Assembly: GCA_014529385.2 (NCBI GenBank)
Contig: CM043958.1
Span: forward strand, 78,969,169 to 79,033,168
DNA from: Adiantum capillus-veneris
Taxonomy: Eukaryota; Streptophyta; Polypodiopsida; Polypodiales; Pteridaceae
Reading direction: 5' to 3'
DNA length: 64,000 nucleotides
Of this stretch, positions 10,624 through 23,494 are shown piece by piece. The first letter of the stretch is position 1; each line of letters starts with the position of its first letter. Made by a program: the position numbers and the translations under genes. Under the pieces are notes generated by a model. The model was not told the DNA's origin, made no database searches, and saw only the letters and a list, made by a program, of their open reading frames with translations.

Positions 10624-12222
10624 CACCCATACATTTTACAATACAATTTCTTGTGTTCCTTCAATATTAGCTAGTGCAATGAATATGGAAACTTCATGCA
10701 CTAAGCAAAACACTTATCAAACACAACATTGATTCCCACACGGTCTCAGACCCAAGACCTCACACACCTTCATAGATGGTGAGAGCTAGCGGGATATGAG
10801 AGTATATTGAGAGGAAGGAGTATTCTTACGAGAAATATGTACATCTCCTCACATAATCACTCATATTAGCATAGCTTAGCCTAGTAATTAGCATGGTAGA
10901 GGAGATTAGCATGCAATGAAGCTTGGCTCTTGGTTGGATTTGCATCACAAAGCCAAGAGTTGTTGGTGTAGGCCTTCCTTCTCACAAGCTTGGAGTAGGT
11001 GATAAGCTTTCCATTAAAGCTTGAGAAGGAGAGAGAGTCTTCTTTACTTCACACATGAGGTAGTGTGAGTGTGTAGGTGATAATGCCTTTGAAAAATCAG
11101 CCCCCTTTCTCTCTCTTGGTCGACCCTTCTTGCTAGCATCCTATTGGACCTCCCCAGGCTTAGCCAATGGTAATTAAGAAGCATAAGTGATAGTCTTCTG
11201 ACATGTGCCCCCCTTTCCCCGTTTGTGAGAGCTTTAGGTAATTATTTAATTCAACTAAACTCTCATTGGACCCCTTTGCCTCCTGGACAATAGGAATCAG
11301 GCAAGCCATTGGGCTGCTAAATGCTCATTGGTCCCCTTGGGAAACTGTCCAATAGCCTTCTAGAGAGCTTAATTCTTATTTTTCTTTTATTAAGTGTTTT
11401 TAAATTAATTAAACTAGATTTACTCTAGCCTAATTCTCATTGGTCCACCTCCAATGCCATCCAATAGGAATTGGGTACACCTTGTGGGCATCTGGGCTAG
11501 GGAGCTGACATGTGTCCCTCATTCCCTTTGTGTAGAGGGAGCTTGTGTGTGTGTGTGAGAGAGAGAGAGAGAGTTTCTCTCTCACCCCTTACTTGTAAGT
11601 CTCACCCCCTCCTACGTAGGGATTGCTAAAGACTTTTGGGACACACACAAAGCATCCAATTCCCCTAATGTTTGACCTTTGGACACAACCTTTAAATTTT
11701 GGAACCTTAGCATTTTGGAAGTCTTAATGGGCTGAACCTTAGGGTCTTTTAAGCGCATTGTTGCACATGGATCTTTTACAGATGCCCCCCCCCCCTTGGA
11801 TCCCTATTTTCCCTCCTTTGGATCCCTAATGTGGCCAGTCTGCTAGCTTAACCAATATTCTAGTTTTTTCTCCCCTGGCACTTTCCCATATGAAATGATC
11901 AGTTTAACATGAGAAAATCATTTAGGATATTTAGATATTGATTATTATGACAAGTGAAGACCCCCAAAATCTCCTTCTTGGAAAGTGCAACGGGGTTATT
12001 ATGAGTTAAGAGATTGTCCTGCTCCTAGTGAGGAAAGGGCAGTTAAGAGAGGCCTGGGAGATAATTAAAGGGTGCAAATATAAGCTCCAAACACTGCAGC
12101 CAGGGAATCAACTTCCTTCAAATTTTGATAATGCATCAAGGATCGATGGGAGGAGCATAAAACCTCTCCCCCATCCTTCTATGTAAGGGAACAACAAGCT
12201 TGAATTCTCTTTGTGATCAATC
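10624..12222. other. Non-coding stretch, no recognised gene
   Basis: No convincing frame on either strand. It contains several copies of a short motif around (a/t)ctcattggtcc or tccaatagg (11140-11470), a (GT)n(GA)n run at 11545-11575 and a run of nine C at 11785. It could be an old LTR or leader, but nothing aligns to it elsewhere in the window. Confidence 0.4.
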
Positions 12223-12329
12223 TTGGTATTAGTTCTTTCAATTGTTCATCTCCTTTGTAGAGGTAGTGTATGGGTCGGCCCTCTTCTTCAGCTTGCTGAT
12301 GCCTGCAAGGTGGTAACAAACCTCACTCC

Positions 12330-12880
12330 ATTAACCTTAACACCTTGTACACATCCCAATATGTTCTCTCAAGTCTTGCAATTGATCTTTTCGAGGAAAC
12401 TTCTCAATCATGCGCTTCGCAAAATCCCTTGGTTTTTGAGGTCAATATTGGAGCAGAAGAGGTCAAACCTTTTCATTCTTCAAGAGCGGCTCTCATTATT
12501 GTTGCTTACATGGGACAAAATTCACCATCTATGGCAGGCAAAGCAACATCATCCCTTGTGCCATATGATAGCGATGCTAATTGTCAACTCCCTTTTCTAT
12601 TGACATCAATAAAGATGTTTTCCTTCTGGTCCATGGCCAACAAATCACCTGAAACTTTCTAAAAGTTTTTGAAGGCTTCAATGATATAGAACTCCTCGAA
12701 GCCTATCTAGATTTTCTACCTCAGCACCCAGCCAACTACTTTCCAGCCTTTTCCATTGGTATTGAAACCTTGATTATGCATGGCGTAGAAAAACCTTTTG
12801 TTTTGGGTAACACATTGGTGCACGCCATGAACTTCCCTCTTGGTGCGAGCTCGAGGTTGCAGACTGTCGTTGGCCCATTA

Positions 12881-12961
<81 letters not shown>

Positions 12962-13118
12962 AATTTTTCATGTCTCGACTCTTGAGCTTACTGAATATCA
13001 TCATTTTCTTGAGGGCGTGCTTTCCACAATGAGTGCCCAATATCCTATTTTTCCAATTAAAAAAACTTGGCTTCATCATTTCCTGGATAAAGCTCTGAGC
13101 ACAATGAATGCTCACTAA
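12330..13118 (+). pseudogene. Unidentified coding remnant split by a CA repeat
   Basis: Three frames in succession read like one decayed protein. 12345-12662 includes EVNIGAEEVKPFHSSRA. 12671 to about 12880 has LLEAYLDFLPQHPANYF and PFVLGNTLVHAMNFPLG. After a (CA)n tract, 12957-13118 carries a short internal repeat (FLEGVLSTM, FLDKALSTM). Codon-like texture and conserved-looking hydrophobic spacing suggest real ancestry, but I do not recognise the family. There are at least one in-frame stop (12660) and two frame changes. Confidence 0.35.
12883..12958. repeat. (CA)n microsatellite
   Basis: About 38 CA units, uninterrupted, within the unidentified coding remnant. Confidence 0.95.
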
Positions 13119-14008
13119 CTTATCCACCAATTGAAAAAAAATGAATAAAAAATAAAACAACCTCTCCTTTTTCATTAAAAAAAGGGAACACGTTACTATG
13201 GCCTTAGCCCTTTGGACAAGCGAAAAACAAAAAAAAATCCAAACTCTTTTCTATTTTAATACATGTAAGTTTATAATCAAACATTTAGCTTTTACTCTTG
13301 ATACTTTCAAAGCACAGAAAGTAGTATTTTATTTCTCAAAAAATCAAAACAATTTTTCTTTACCTTACACTGCTTGGGGTTAGCCTTGCAATTTGTGTGA
13401 AGGTGAACTGTATTCTTGAAACAAAGACTTCTACTTTTAGAGCATTTTTATATCAATCGATAAGGTATCAGTTGTTATGCATATCGATCGATACCTTATT
13501 GATCAATTTGTAAGTAAATATACAAAAATTTTAAAAAACTGGCATGCTATTGAATAATACGATCAAATAGTATGTGTAAAATATTCTTATTAAAATGAAA
13601 AAATATAAAAAGTTGACACGTCATTGAATAATAGAATCATATTATTATTCAAATAATACGATCGAATAATATGGGTAAAATGTTTCATATGCCCATTATT
13701 CACGTATAGAATGTTTTGTGAATAACATATCATGCAACCTAGCTAATGATTTGTCATTAAATATCTAATATCTAACCAACCCAAATGAGTTTCTCATATT
13801 AAACTGATCATTTAATATGGGATAATAAATGGGAACAAGGGTTAGAATATAGACATGTGCTTACGGATCTATCTTAACACGAGCCCAATGGTAAAGGGGC
13901 CCAAATGAGAGATGGTCTGTCAAAGAGCAAGGTTAACTAATGAAGCTTAAAATACCTTAGGGTTAGCTTCATTAAAGACCTCCAATGGTTAGTGTTAAAA
14001 GTCCTTTG
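13119..14008. other. AT-rich stretch with a hairpin and short repeats
   Basis: No gene. At 13453-13505 two arms share a 10-bp inverted core (ataaggtatc, then gataccttat) with ATCGAT-rich flanks. From 13550 to 13700 a roughly 110-bp unit containing attgaataatacgat(c/a) is partly repeated. Otherwise featureless. Confidence 0.5.
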
Positions 14009-14130
14009 ACCTTAAGCAAGCTAGGGTTGTGCTCGAGGTGGGAACCTTAAGCAAGCTAGGGGTGTGCTTGAGATCGGAACCCAACCTAAACTTAGGCAAG
14101 CTAGGGATGTGCTTGAGGTGGGAACTCCAC
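14009..14130. repeat. Three-copy tandem repeat
   Basis: Three units begin at about 14012, 14047 and 14091, each with ccttaagcaagctaggg-like text followed by gtgct(c/t)gag and gggaac. Period about 35-44 bases. No coding function seen. Confidence 0.75.
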
Positions 14131-14280
14131 CTAAGGTTCTTGACATGCTTGATGACTAAGGTACTTGAGGTACTTGTCACATTTAATGAGGAAGTTTTTT
14201 GAGAAGCTTCCTATGCATGGGGCGTAAGATGCTTGAGTCAAAAAGAGAACCTACTCACTTAATGAAGGAAGACCTTGTGC

Positions 14281-14790
14281 TGACTAGCTAGCTCTATATG
14301 CTAGGTATAACACAAGGCATTCTAACTAGCATACCCAGCACAGCTGCTAGTTCTAACCATCATAACCCTTGTATTAAATAGCATACCCATCTTGCTAGTG
14401 AGGATACTAGTTGTTAAATAGCATAAGTGGTGTTAACTTGCATACCTTTTGTGTTGACCAACTAACTCTGTATGCTATTTAGAATTGAAGGCCTGCTAAC
14501 TAGAATACTCCGTATGCTACCTAGAAAACTCCATATTCTAACTAGCATAATGACTTTCTATTAGACAACGTACTTATCATGAAATTGAGCATACTAGGTA
14601 TGTAACTAGCATACTAGGTCTGATAACTAGCATACTAGGTATGTTAATTAGCATACATATTGTGTTAAAAAACTAGCTCTGTATGCTATTTAGAACCCAG
14701 GACATGCTAACTAGCATAGTCAATATGCTAACCAACACAATCCATATATGCTAACTAACAAAAGTTTATAGATCAGTATGCTATTGATCA
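14281..14790. repeat. Degenerate ctagcata minisatellite
   Basis: About 500 bases are dominated by variants of taactagcata(c/g), tatgctaactag and tactaggtatg in both orientations. There is a longer internal repeat containing aactagctctgtatgctatttagaa (near 14459 and 14670). Non-coding. Confidence 0.65.
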
Positions 14791-14859
14791 ACATATACAA
14801 GTTACTAAGCACTAGAGATGCAATGCATAAAATGCATAAGTTATGGTACAAGTATTTGA

Positions 14860-15500
14860 TTGATCACCCGAGGCTCGTCTAGGAGGTGCACTGGGTGTTC
14901 TATGTACCTTTTCCTCCCCATCCTCTTTCGATAAACATCCTTCTTATTCGGTGAAACGCGAGTCTCCACTTTCCAAAATGTGTAGAGCAATTCATTAATT
15001 TCATATGTGATAGGGCTATGATGTTTTTTCTTGTGACATGCAACCAATAAAAACAATCGACCATCAACATCGGGCTTCGTATGTCATGATCCGGCCTTGT
15101 GCAAGGTGGTACGATTGACATTTAGGACCCTGGAAATTTTTGCAATAGGCATGTTTTCCTTTGAATTCAACATCGTCTGCAATGATGCATTCTTCAAAAA
15201 CAACTTCTCATTGGAACCTGGCTACTTGACGGTAGCCATTGTGATGCAGACATTAAAGACAATTGCGGTCTATATAGCAGTCTCCTCCTCAGAAGACTCA
15301 TCATGGATCGCCTGAACATGTGGATGTTGAGCAACAAGATTCCAGATTTCCCACTTTTCTTCTGTACTAAAACCTTCAGTCCTACTCTTGAAAGCTCTCA
15401 CAATCTCGGAGGACATTTTCTTTTTCTCCTCATCGTTGAGGGCATGATGTTGTCACTCAGATTTCATTTGTTTCTTTTGCCATTGTTTCCTCTTATGTAC
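14860..15500 (-). pseudogene. Second, older copy of the transposase first exon
   Basis: The minus strand encodes KYERVHKRKQWQKKQ, a NDEEKKKMSSEIVRAF stretch, an HTH-like MPIAKISRVLNVNRTTLHKA, then ELLYTFWKVETRVSPNKKDV and HPVHLLDEPRVIN. These match, in the same order, exon A at 9445-10188 (HARRKREQRAKNK, NDAKRQRLCNDLV, ELIFSFWMSNIRVSPNKKDV, HPVHLLEQSHLIN). At least three in-frame stops (before the NDEE stretch, in the middle, and after HKAG) show it is dead. No downstream exons are found, so this is a fragment of a related transposon, or an exon-1 duplicate. Confidence 0.65.
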
Positions 15501-15940
15501 TCTCTCATATTTTGTGATTACAGAAAGAACTGGATCTTGAGTTGTAATTCATTACCTGTAGTGGCTCTCTTCTTATTTTTTCTGAGAACTGTAGAAGTGC
15601 ATAATATGTTACTTACTTAAAATCACTTGAATGTATAGCTGTCAACACTTGATGTTGTAAAACACACATACTATGAACAAATGCCCTCACCAAACTATAG
15701 ATGTGATCAACAAAACCAATGACTTCATTTGGAGTGGGTGGACACTTACCATCAGATTACAGTACGGCTCCATTTCCAATATTGGAGCTAGGGGAAATAG
15801 TGTTGGCTACTCGTTCTCCATTTCTGTAGGTGTGTGTTAGAACGAGAGAAAGAGCTGAGATTTGACAACTAATCTCTTAGGCAGGATTCCCGACGCAAGG
15901 AACGAATGAGAGAGAGCTGCAAGACTCAGCAAACCGCCTA
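15501..15940. other. No recognised feature
   Basis: Non-coding sequence between the transposase fragment and the large GA arrays. Two copies of a short flank (gactcagcaaaccgcct.ctag) at 15924 and 16077 bracket the first GA array, showing a local duplication. Confidence 0.5.
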
Positions 15941-15941
15941 C

Positions 15942-16234
<293 letters not shown>

Positions 16235-16599
16235 GTCGTCTTCAATATAACTGAAAACAGAAGCACATGAGGAGGGAAAATAATTTTTTTATGGAACATT
16301 TTAAATTCAAAGGACTTGCCCATCCGTTTTCAGTATATGCTAACAGCACAAGTAACTAGCATTGTTTGGGACAACATATTCAGTGACACGTTAACATGCT
16401 TCTACCCAACTGGAACTACAAAGTCAACATCTGTTGGATCAACTTTGTTCACTATTGGCTCCAGTATGCTACTTTTCTGAACTGGATACTCCCTTGATAG
16501 CAATCCATTCAACAATTTTTCTTTGAAGGCTAGAACCCTACATAATAATTGATCCAAAGACATTTGCAATGGAGGATCTATAAATACTTCAAACCAATC

Positions 16600-18320
16600 C
16601 TTGTCATATTTTTTTGTTAAGGGTTTCCCATAGTGCTCTTGCAGATGGTCCCCCTAAATATTTGAAATAATTTTATCCACATTCTAATTCTTTTGGTCCT
16701 TTTGCACCTATTTTTGAACTTGATCTCTGATTCCTTTTTGTTCCTTCCAATCATAGGACCTTTAGCCTTTGACCTAATAACAACCATTACATCTATCTCT
16801 TGGTTCTCCCCACATTGATAACAATCACAAGCCCATTCATCACAATGCTCTTGAGATTGAAGCTCCAAATTTTCACCAAGTAATACATCTGATGTTTGTT
16901 GCTCATCAATGTCAATTATTATTACATTTGCTTGAGTTGGTGGTTGATGTTGATGTTGCTGCTGTGGGTTAGCCTGCTGATTATCTTGATTGTAGGGTAC
17001 AACTAGTATCCTTTCCTCTCTATGCTTAATCCCCAAAGCACAATTCACACCAACCCAATGATCTAGTGCTGAAAAATACATACATAGCCATTATGCCTGG
17101 TGGTCTTCTCTTATTATCATCCTAATTTCTCCAAGGTGATCGTGGAGGTCTAGGAGGTCTTTGAGATGGTGGCCTCCCCCTAAATGGAGCTATTTGATTA
17201 GTTTTAGCATCATTTCTCCCTCTTCTTGCATGTGGAGTTGATATACTCCTATGATTAGGGTTGTACCAACACTGGGTTGTGTTATAGCCTTGCCTTTCAC
17301 AAATCTGATAATACTGCTTTTCCTTTGGAGCTACAATAGAATATCCAATTTTCTTTAACTAACTAATCAAATCTTCTTATTTATCCTTCTTACCACTTTG
17401 CTTCTTCTTCTTCTTCTATTTTTCTTTTCTACTTTCAGCCTCACTATCAAAGGACACCTCAAAATCACTATCTTCATCAGTTCCAAACTTAGCATCTAGC
17501 TCTACTTATGATACAGAGCTTTGCTTGCTTCTAGTTTTTGTCATGATCATACCAAGTCTTTTTTCAACCCTTGTTGTAGCTGTGACCAAGCTGTTGAGGC
17601 CACCTACAATGTCTATGCTGCCCACAGCATTCTTCAATTCCTTTCTCAAACCTTTCAAAAAATAACCTACTAACATCTCATACGTGGGTCTCTCATTACC
17701 CTGTAATCTTTCCACCAAAATTTTGAATTCTTGAGCATAATCTTCCACCAACATACTTCCTTGTCTACTGTCCCTGATTTTCTTTATAATATCAGTCGGA
17801 GTTTTCTCCTTTGTAAATATTTGCGAAAATGCTACTATGAGTGCAGTATATGTTGCAAAATGTGCAATTCCATATTGGCTAAACAAACTCATGGCCTCTC
17901 CAATGTTGCAGCAAATTGTTGCAACTTTATATCATCACCATATACAGCCTGATGTCCACTAGCTTGCCACTTGGTCTCAAATTGGTCTCAAATTGAGCCA
18001 CATGATAATATGCATCGTCATCTAACTTGACTCTAAATTTTGTTGCTTTAACCTTAGGGTTAGGAGGTGGTTGAGCCATAGAAGGAGGTTGAGGTACCCT
18101 CCTAGGTCTTTGCCTGGCAACTACTTGTAGTGGGTTAAAGTGGAGTCTTCTCCTACTTCTTGCAAATCCTGCTGTCAAGAGTAGAGCCCTGACAAATTGG
18201 CCCACCTGCCTTCCTGTTGATGCTCTTGAACTCTCCCCTACCTGATTATCTGGTTCCAGTTCAAAGACATCCTCTTCTACTTCTTCTTCTATTATTTCTT
18301 CATAGTGTAAAGGATCAATG
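16600..18320 (-). pseudogene. Orphan Ty3-type Gag remnant
   Basis: Minus-strand frames give, in order, LDDDAYYHVAQFETN (about 18000), a Gag core with LVEDYAQEFKILVERLQ and YFLKGLRKELKNAV (17892-17506), a zinc-knuckle relic around 17300 (YYQICERQGYNTTQC, first Cys and the His replaced by Tyr), and an acidic/Gln-rich linker with CDEWACDCYQCGE (17081-16617). Several frame changes and stops lie between them. No protease or polymerase follows to the left, where the GA arrays begin at 16234, so this is a truncated or non-autonomous relic. It is unrelated in detail to the other Gag frames of the window. Confidence 0.65.
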
Positions 18321-21300
18321 TTCTCGCCTTTGATCTAAGCCCTTGTGTAATAGAAACTAGATACCCTTCTTTGTCTCTCTAGCATACATCATCGGTTAAT
18401 GAAACAAAAAACCCATCAACAGATGCTAACAATGAGAGGAAAATCATACTGAACCAGACTAAGCTGTAAACACTGCAGGATTGCAAAATGTGTTGGAGTT
18501 CATCAACACAATGATGTCTCTCAAAAAGCATACTCTCAAACAGAGAATCAAACTTCACTCCATAATCAGACTTAGCAAACAACACAATTAGACAACTTAA
18601 GGTAGAGGAAAGTCAGAGCCAAGAGAAAGGTCAAACACAACAAGAAACTCCCGGGGAGGTCATTTAATAAAAATGTAACCTATCACGTGAGTTCAACAGA
18701 AGGGTATTTAAAGTTCTTGAAACTTAGAGAAATATATATACAGAAGGGCATTATTTTTTAAAATTTGAAAAAAACTTACAGATTTTAAAAGAAAAGGGTA
18801 CATTATATTCCTAGCAAAATTCACAGATAAGGGGTTTTACAAACATGTCTTGAACGCACGTGATATGATAGTTTTACACATAGTGAACTCCCCGAGAAGA
18901 AACTTCATTGATAGAGCTTGAGTACATCTCGTGTGTTTTGTGTTTGTTACCACATGAATTCTACTATAAAAGAGAGTTACAAGTGTCTAGCTAAATGTTC
19001 TTGGCATATACATCCGATTCAGCAAAGTTTGACCTGCAACATTCCGACTGAGTATAATTCTGATCAACAAAGCATGATCAGACTAAGAACTATTTTGGCT
19101 AATCAGTACCCTTCCAACAGTGAATATACCACTGATAGGTAAGTAATTGTTTTGTTACATGTACTTCCATTTTGTTGTGAAATATTGCCTTTTTGTAACC
19201 AAAGTAGTCGTCAAGGTAAGGAAAATCTTTAGGAAACACGTCCGCTGTGTCCCATCCATCAAAGCTGTGTATATTTGCACAATTTGTGAGGAACTGGGGT
19301 CTGTTGTAGGCATTGTATATAATTTTTACATGGTGAGGATTGTGGATTATGGACTTTATAGACAAGTCAAAGAACAAATTCCAAGGTTTCGGACTAAGGA
19401 ATGTTGGTCATTGATCTGGCATTGAGGGCCCCACACATTGAACATGACAATGTTGAAACAACCCGTAGCCATTACTAAGGGAAGTATGTTCTTAGCTATC
19501 CAAATCTCCTTTGTCGGTTTCATAAACATTTATGTATAAAATTTGGTTAGTGACAATGATCTCCTTTTTCAACTTGGATTGGATCCATTCAATACTCCCA
19601 ATGGGCGAGGGTTTATGTTCAAGTGGTCTAAACTCGGAATTTTCTGTAGCGTAATGGTTCCAAGCTTGGAATGTATTAGTCACAATATAATCGTGGACAG
19701 TAACCTTTTCTTCTCTTTCCCATCATGTGTAGTAGTGACAAGTCGTTGCACTTCCACTACTGTTTGAAAATTCTCTTCCACCACAAGAGAGTATATTCGC
19801 CCATATCCCTTGAAGTAATATGTCAGTCATCTTTACACACACCCCCATCACTGAAGTTAGCTAGAATGGTAAAACAAAATATCCAAACTCAAATAATATG
19901 ACCTTAAAACAAAATGAATCATATAAAAATTAAACATTTATGACCGTAAGAGCCAAAAAGATACATAGTGCCTCTAGTAAGATACCTAAATACAAAAGGT
20001 TTCTATGAACCAATTTTGGTTCCTATAAACAAGGTTCTACCCTTTTATTTGTTCACATCTTGAGTTTCAAAGTTTAGAACTTCAACTTGTGCACTAAGAT
20101 TCACATCCTCCTTTTCATACCATTCAATCTCTCGAGATACATGTGTGCGTGGTATTGCATTAAAGCGGTTTATATGAGCGTGTCGTTCATTTACATCATT
20201 TCTATAGAAATATATACTCAAGTTCATTGCCATTGGATGTACCTGAGTTAAGTCACTAATGCATCTAGGCTTCTCATAGTCATCAAAGGTAATAGTGGAA
20301 TTGTGAGAATTTTATTTAAGAATAGGTCCGTAAACTCAATTGAGCCATTCTTGAGGTACATAATAGAATCAATTTCCGCCATTTGACTTCTTCTAAACTC
20401 TAATTATGACTTTTTCATAGAAGCTATATCTTTGATTTATCATGAGGGTATTCTTACTAAGAATGATCTTTCACCTTGGTATGTCTAGAAGCAACCCCAG
20501 GTTAAGGTGAAGAACATATTCCAATACTTTGACATCGCCTTCTTGGATCTTTTCCTTGACCCAGAGCTATGGATCAGTCATATACCTATCAGGCACTTAT
20601 GTCCGCTGTTCAAATTGAGATTCAACATACATCTCCTATGCTACATAAGTATTCAGAACAAGGTAATCTCTAGGCCCCCTTGAAGCTGAAACCACTTCAA
20701 CTCCCCAATGAGTATTGAATCTGACCGCATAGTTAAAAAGACTTTTGTGCAAAATCACTTGGGAGTTCATCTAGAAAATTAAGAATATTTATCTGAAAAC
20801 AAGACAAGGGAAGAGAAGACTCAGTACACAGGTGAGACAAAACTAAGTCTATGTCCTTTTAGTAATCAAGATTTGATTTTTATGACTCCATTACAATATT
20901 AGCATTTGGTAGCCAACTCTCTAAATACTCTTTTAACTCTCATGACTGGGTATTCTCTTAGACCTCCCACACGACAATGTGGTCTATAGTTATCTTCTAG
21001 TTTTTATTTCCATATGATAGCTACAAGAGCTTCAAATTTCTTAGTAACTTGAAAAATCCTTAGCATTCAAGAGGGCATTTCCAAGTAGCAGAATATATCT
21101 TCTAGACCTAACCACATTCTGAGTTGAAGTAGTCTGAGGTTGGCAAACCAGTATCTTGGACTATCATCATTGTAAATAAAGAATTGTCAGAAGGTTTCTT
21201 GGTGATGGTAAGGTAACTATGGTGAACAATCTTCCAACAAGTTGTGTTCCCTAGAATTGCAAAGACTTTGGCCCAAATTTTAAGTTAAAGAGTTCCCTTG

Positions 21301-21645
21301 TATCCCTTGATAACCATGCTTCCATACTGTTGAACACTATGGACCAAACCTTGTCTCCCTTGCTAAAGCATTTAGACGTCATTTCAAGAGCCATTAGTTA
21401 CTACAAAACAAAAATTCAAAGAAATCTCAATGCGGTTGTTGAATATTTCAACCACTTTACCATAACTCAAACCACACACTTCCATTCAAGAAGACAAGTT
21501 GAGTAGTTACTACCAATCAATGCCATTCATAGATGCATCATAAATATAGAATCCTTTCCCAAACAATATGCATGAATACATGCATGATGCATAATTAACC
21601 CAACTAGTATCAAGATTCAGGCTATCCCTATAAACTTAAGCATAG
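18321..21645. other. No recognisable gene
   Basis: Short frames only, on both strands. A minus-strand piece around 21250-21390 reads TSKCFSKGDKVWSIVFNSM and looks coding-like but breaks at once. The stretch lies between the Gag relic and a possible PBS at 21646, so it may be the decayed leader or body of a minus-strand retroelement. Nothing in it identifies one. Confidence 0.35.
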
Positions 21646-21657
21646 GCTCTAATACTA
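21646..21657 (-). other. Possible primer binding site of a minus-strand LTR element
   Basis: Plus-strand GCTCTAATACTA (minus TAGTATTAGAGC) differs by two bases from the initiator-Met tRNA complement. TG at 21660 (TGAGAGATACC) would begin the LTR to the right, as in many plant elements. No matching second LTR is seen in the window, so this is tentative. Confidence 0.35.
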
Positions 21658-21659
21658 GG

Positions 21660-23494
21660 TGAGAGATACCTCTCCCTTGGGGTCTATGCACAAAATACAC
21701 AATTTACACCTCTATACAAATTTTCACTATATAATTTTCAATATACATCAAAGTTGCGAAAGCATTTGCATAGGGTAGAAGTTCTCAGCACCTAAGCTAG
21801 CATGGAGTTTAGGCCATGAGCCGGACTGCATCATCCACATACACCTAGCAATTAGTGCTACCTCTAAATGGGTGTTATGAATAAAAGCATACTCAAGAAA
21901 AAATAACATTGTGGAGGGTGAATATATTTGTACACCGCATTGTGGAAATAGGAGGGGAATAGAAAGAAAGAATACATTGGCGGGTGAAATAGAGTGCACA
22001 GAGACATGAGAGAATGACAATATGGAATAGAAGGGAGATAGAGAGAGAATACATTAACGGGTAAAATAGAGTGCACAGAGACCACGAGAGAATGACAATA
22101 GAGAATATATAAATGCCCCATCTAAATGAAACAGGAAACCATATATTAATACAATAACAAAATTTGGGTATACCATAACATCAAAAGAAGTATAACAAAA
22201 TAAATAGTAGAGCACCAGACCTTGTGTAGGGATCGACCGGTCGACCCATCCACTTTTGCTCTACTACAGATAGAGAGAATTTCACTTTGCCGAAAGTGAG
22301 CCAGAACACCTCCAACCTACCTGAGTTAGACATAGGCTAAGCCGCTTTGCCTCCCTCCATGAACCCGAGCTCTAAAAGGATCCCAAATACCAGCAGGTGG
22401 TAGGGTAACAACACCAACCATACTAGTTTAGGTAGCACGCCTCTTCAATGCCCATCATCGGGTGTTTAGGCAAAGCCAAGTTAAGATCCCCAATGCGTTA
22501 GCCATGTAGGTCATTCAACCCTCGACGCACCAATCGTGTAGATGAGCCTAACAGAAAAATAACACCTAGGAAACACCTCCAATCTAGTAAAGCTCCAAGT
22601 CAACGACCCTTTTATTTAAGGCTTAGAGATGTAGGTGATCCTAGTCTTGGAGCAGCACTTCCATGAGAAACATAACACATGATTCCAATCACAATAGAAT
22701 CTTTTATATGCAGAAACAATCTTTTCCAAAAAGGTAGACTGTATAGCGTCTCTACCCTTACACGTCTATCAAAAACCATCCAAATCACTTCAGGATCCAA
22801 CCCCAAAACCATAAACCATAATCCAATCACATCAAACAGGTGAGCACTCCACCCAAATCGGGGGAAGGCACAACCAACCCTGTATAATGACTTTCGAACA
22901 TAACATGGCTGCAAACATTTTGGCAGCATAACCATGTCCAAAAAAAAAACCAAAGAGACACACCATCTTCCACCAAAAAAATCACAACCATAATACATGA
23001 GGGATCTCAGCCCTTAACCATAAATCATATTCACACTGAACCAAATCCCACACTTGAAGTTGGACATATCCACTGCAGTCAATCTGAGTCCACACACATG
23101 GCCCTTAAGACATGAACCTTCTATGCATAAGATAAGTCCGACCAACAACTAAACATGATATCAAAGTTCAATTTTGACAACATCCAATCATGCATAATTG
23201 ATGCATCGTATTTTCACTTCACCCCTCTAGCACATAGAGCTAGCTTTGACTTAGAAAGGTGGTAAGAAATGTTGACCCGTGGGTCAAAAACACGACATAA
23301 CTTAAGAAAGCCTGATTATCTGAGAGTTATGAGATGCTACGGATTATGGTTCGAAACATCATTTGTAATAAGTATCTAGTATAGTTGTAGAAGACGGATT
23401 CGAAAGAGGTTATTCCGAGATCAAGTGGATAGCCAGGAAGGGTGTGTCTTGCCGAGGGTTTATGGCTAGGTACATTTAATTAGGATCTGTAGTA
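21660..23494. other. Non-coding, possible old LTR or leader sequence
   Basis: No gene. A local duplication at about 21960-22100 repeats a block with acattggcgggt/acattaacgggt, gaatagagtgcacagagac and gagagaatgacaata. A 12-bp palindrome TCGACCGGTCGA lies at 22233-22244. Nothing else is supportable. Confidence 0.4.

Noticed and set aside
12736-13175. Cys-Val or Thr-His repeat proteins over the CA tract
   Set aside because: Translation of a microsatellite; the coding-like text beside it is treated separately.
13453-13505. ATCGAT-rich inverted repeat as a transcription terminator or resolution site
   Set aside because: Only a 10-bp core pairs, and no gene or recombinase context supports a role.
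22233-22244. TCGACCGGTCGA palindrome as an operator
   Set aside because: A single 12-bp site in gene-free sequence; expected by chance at this scale.
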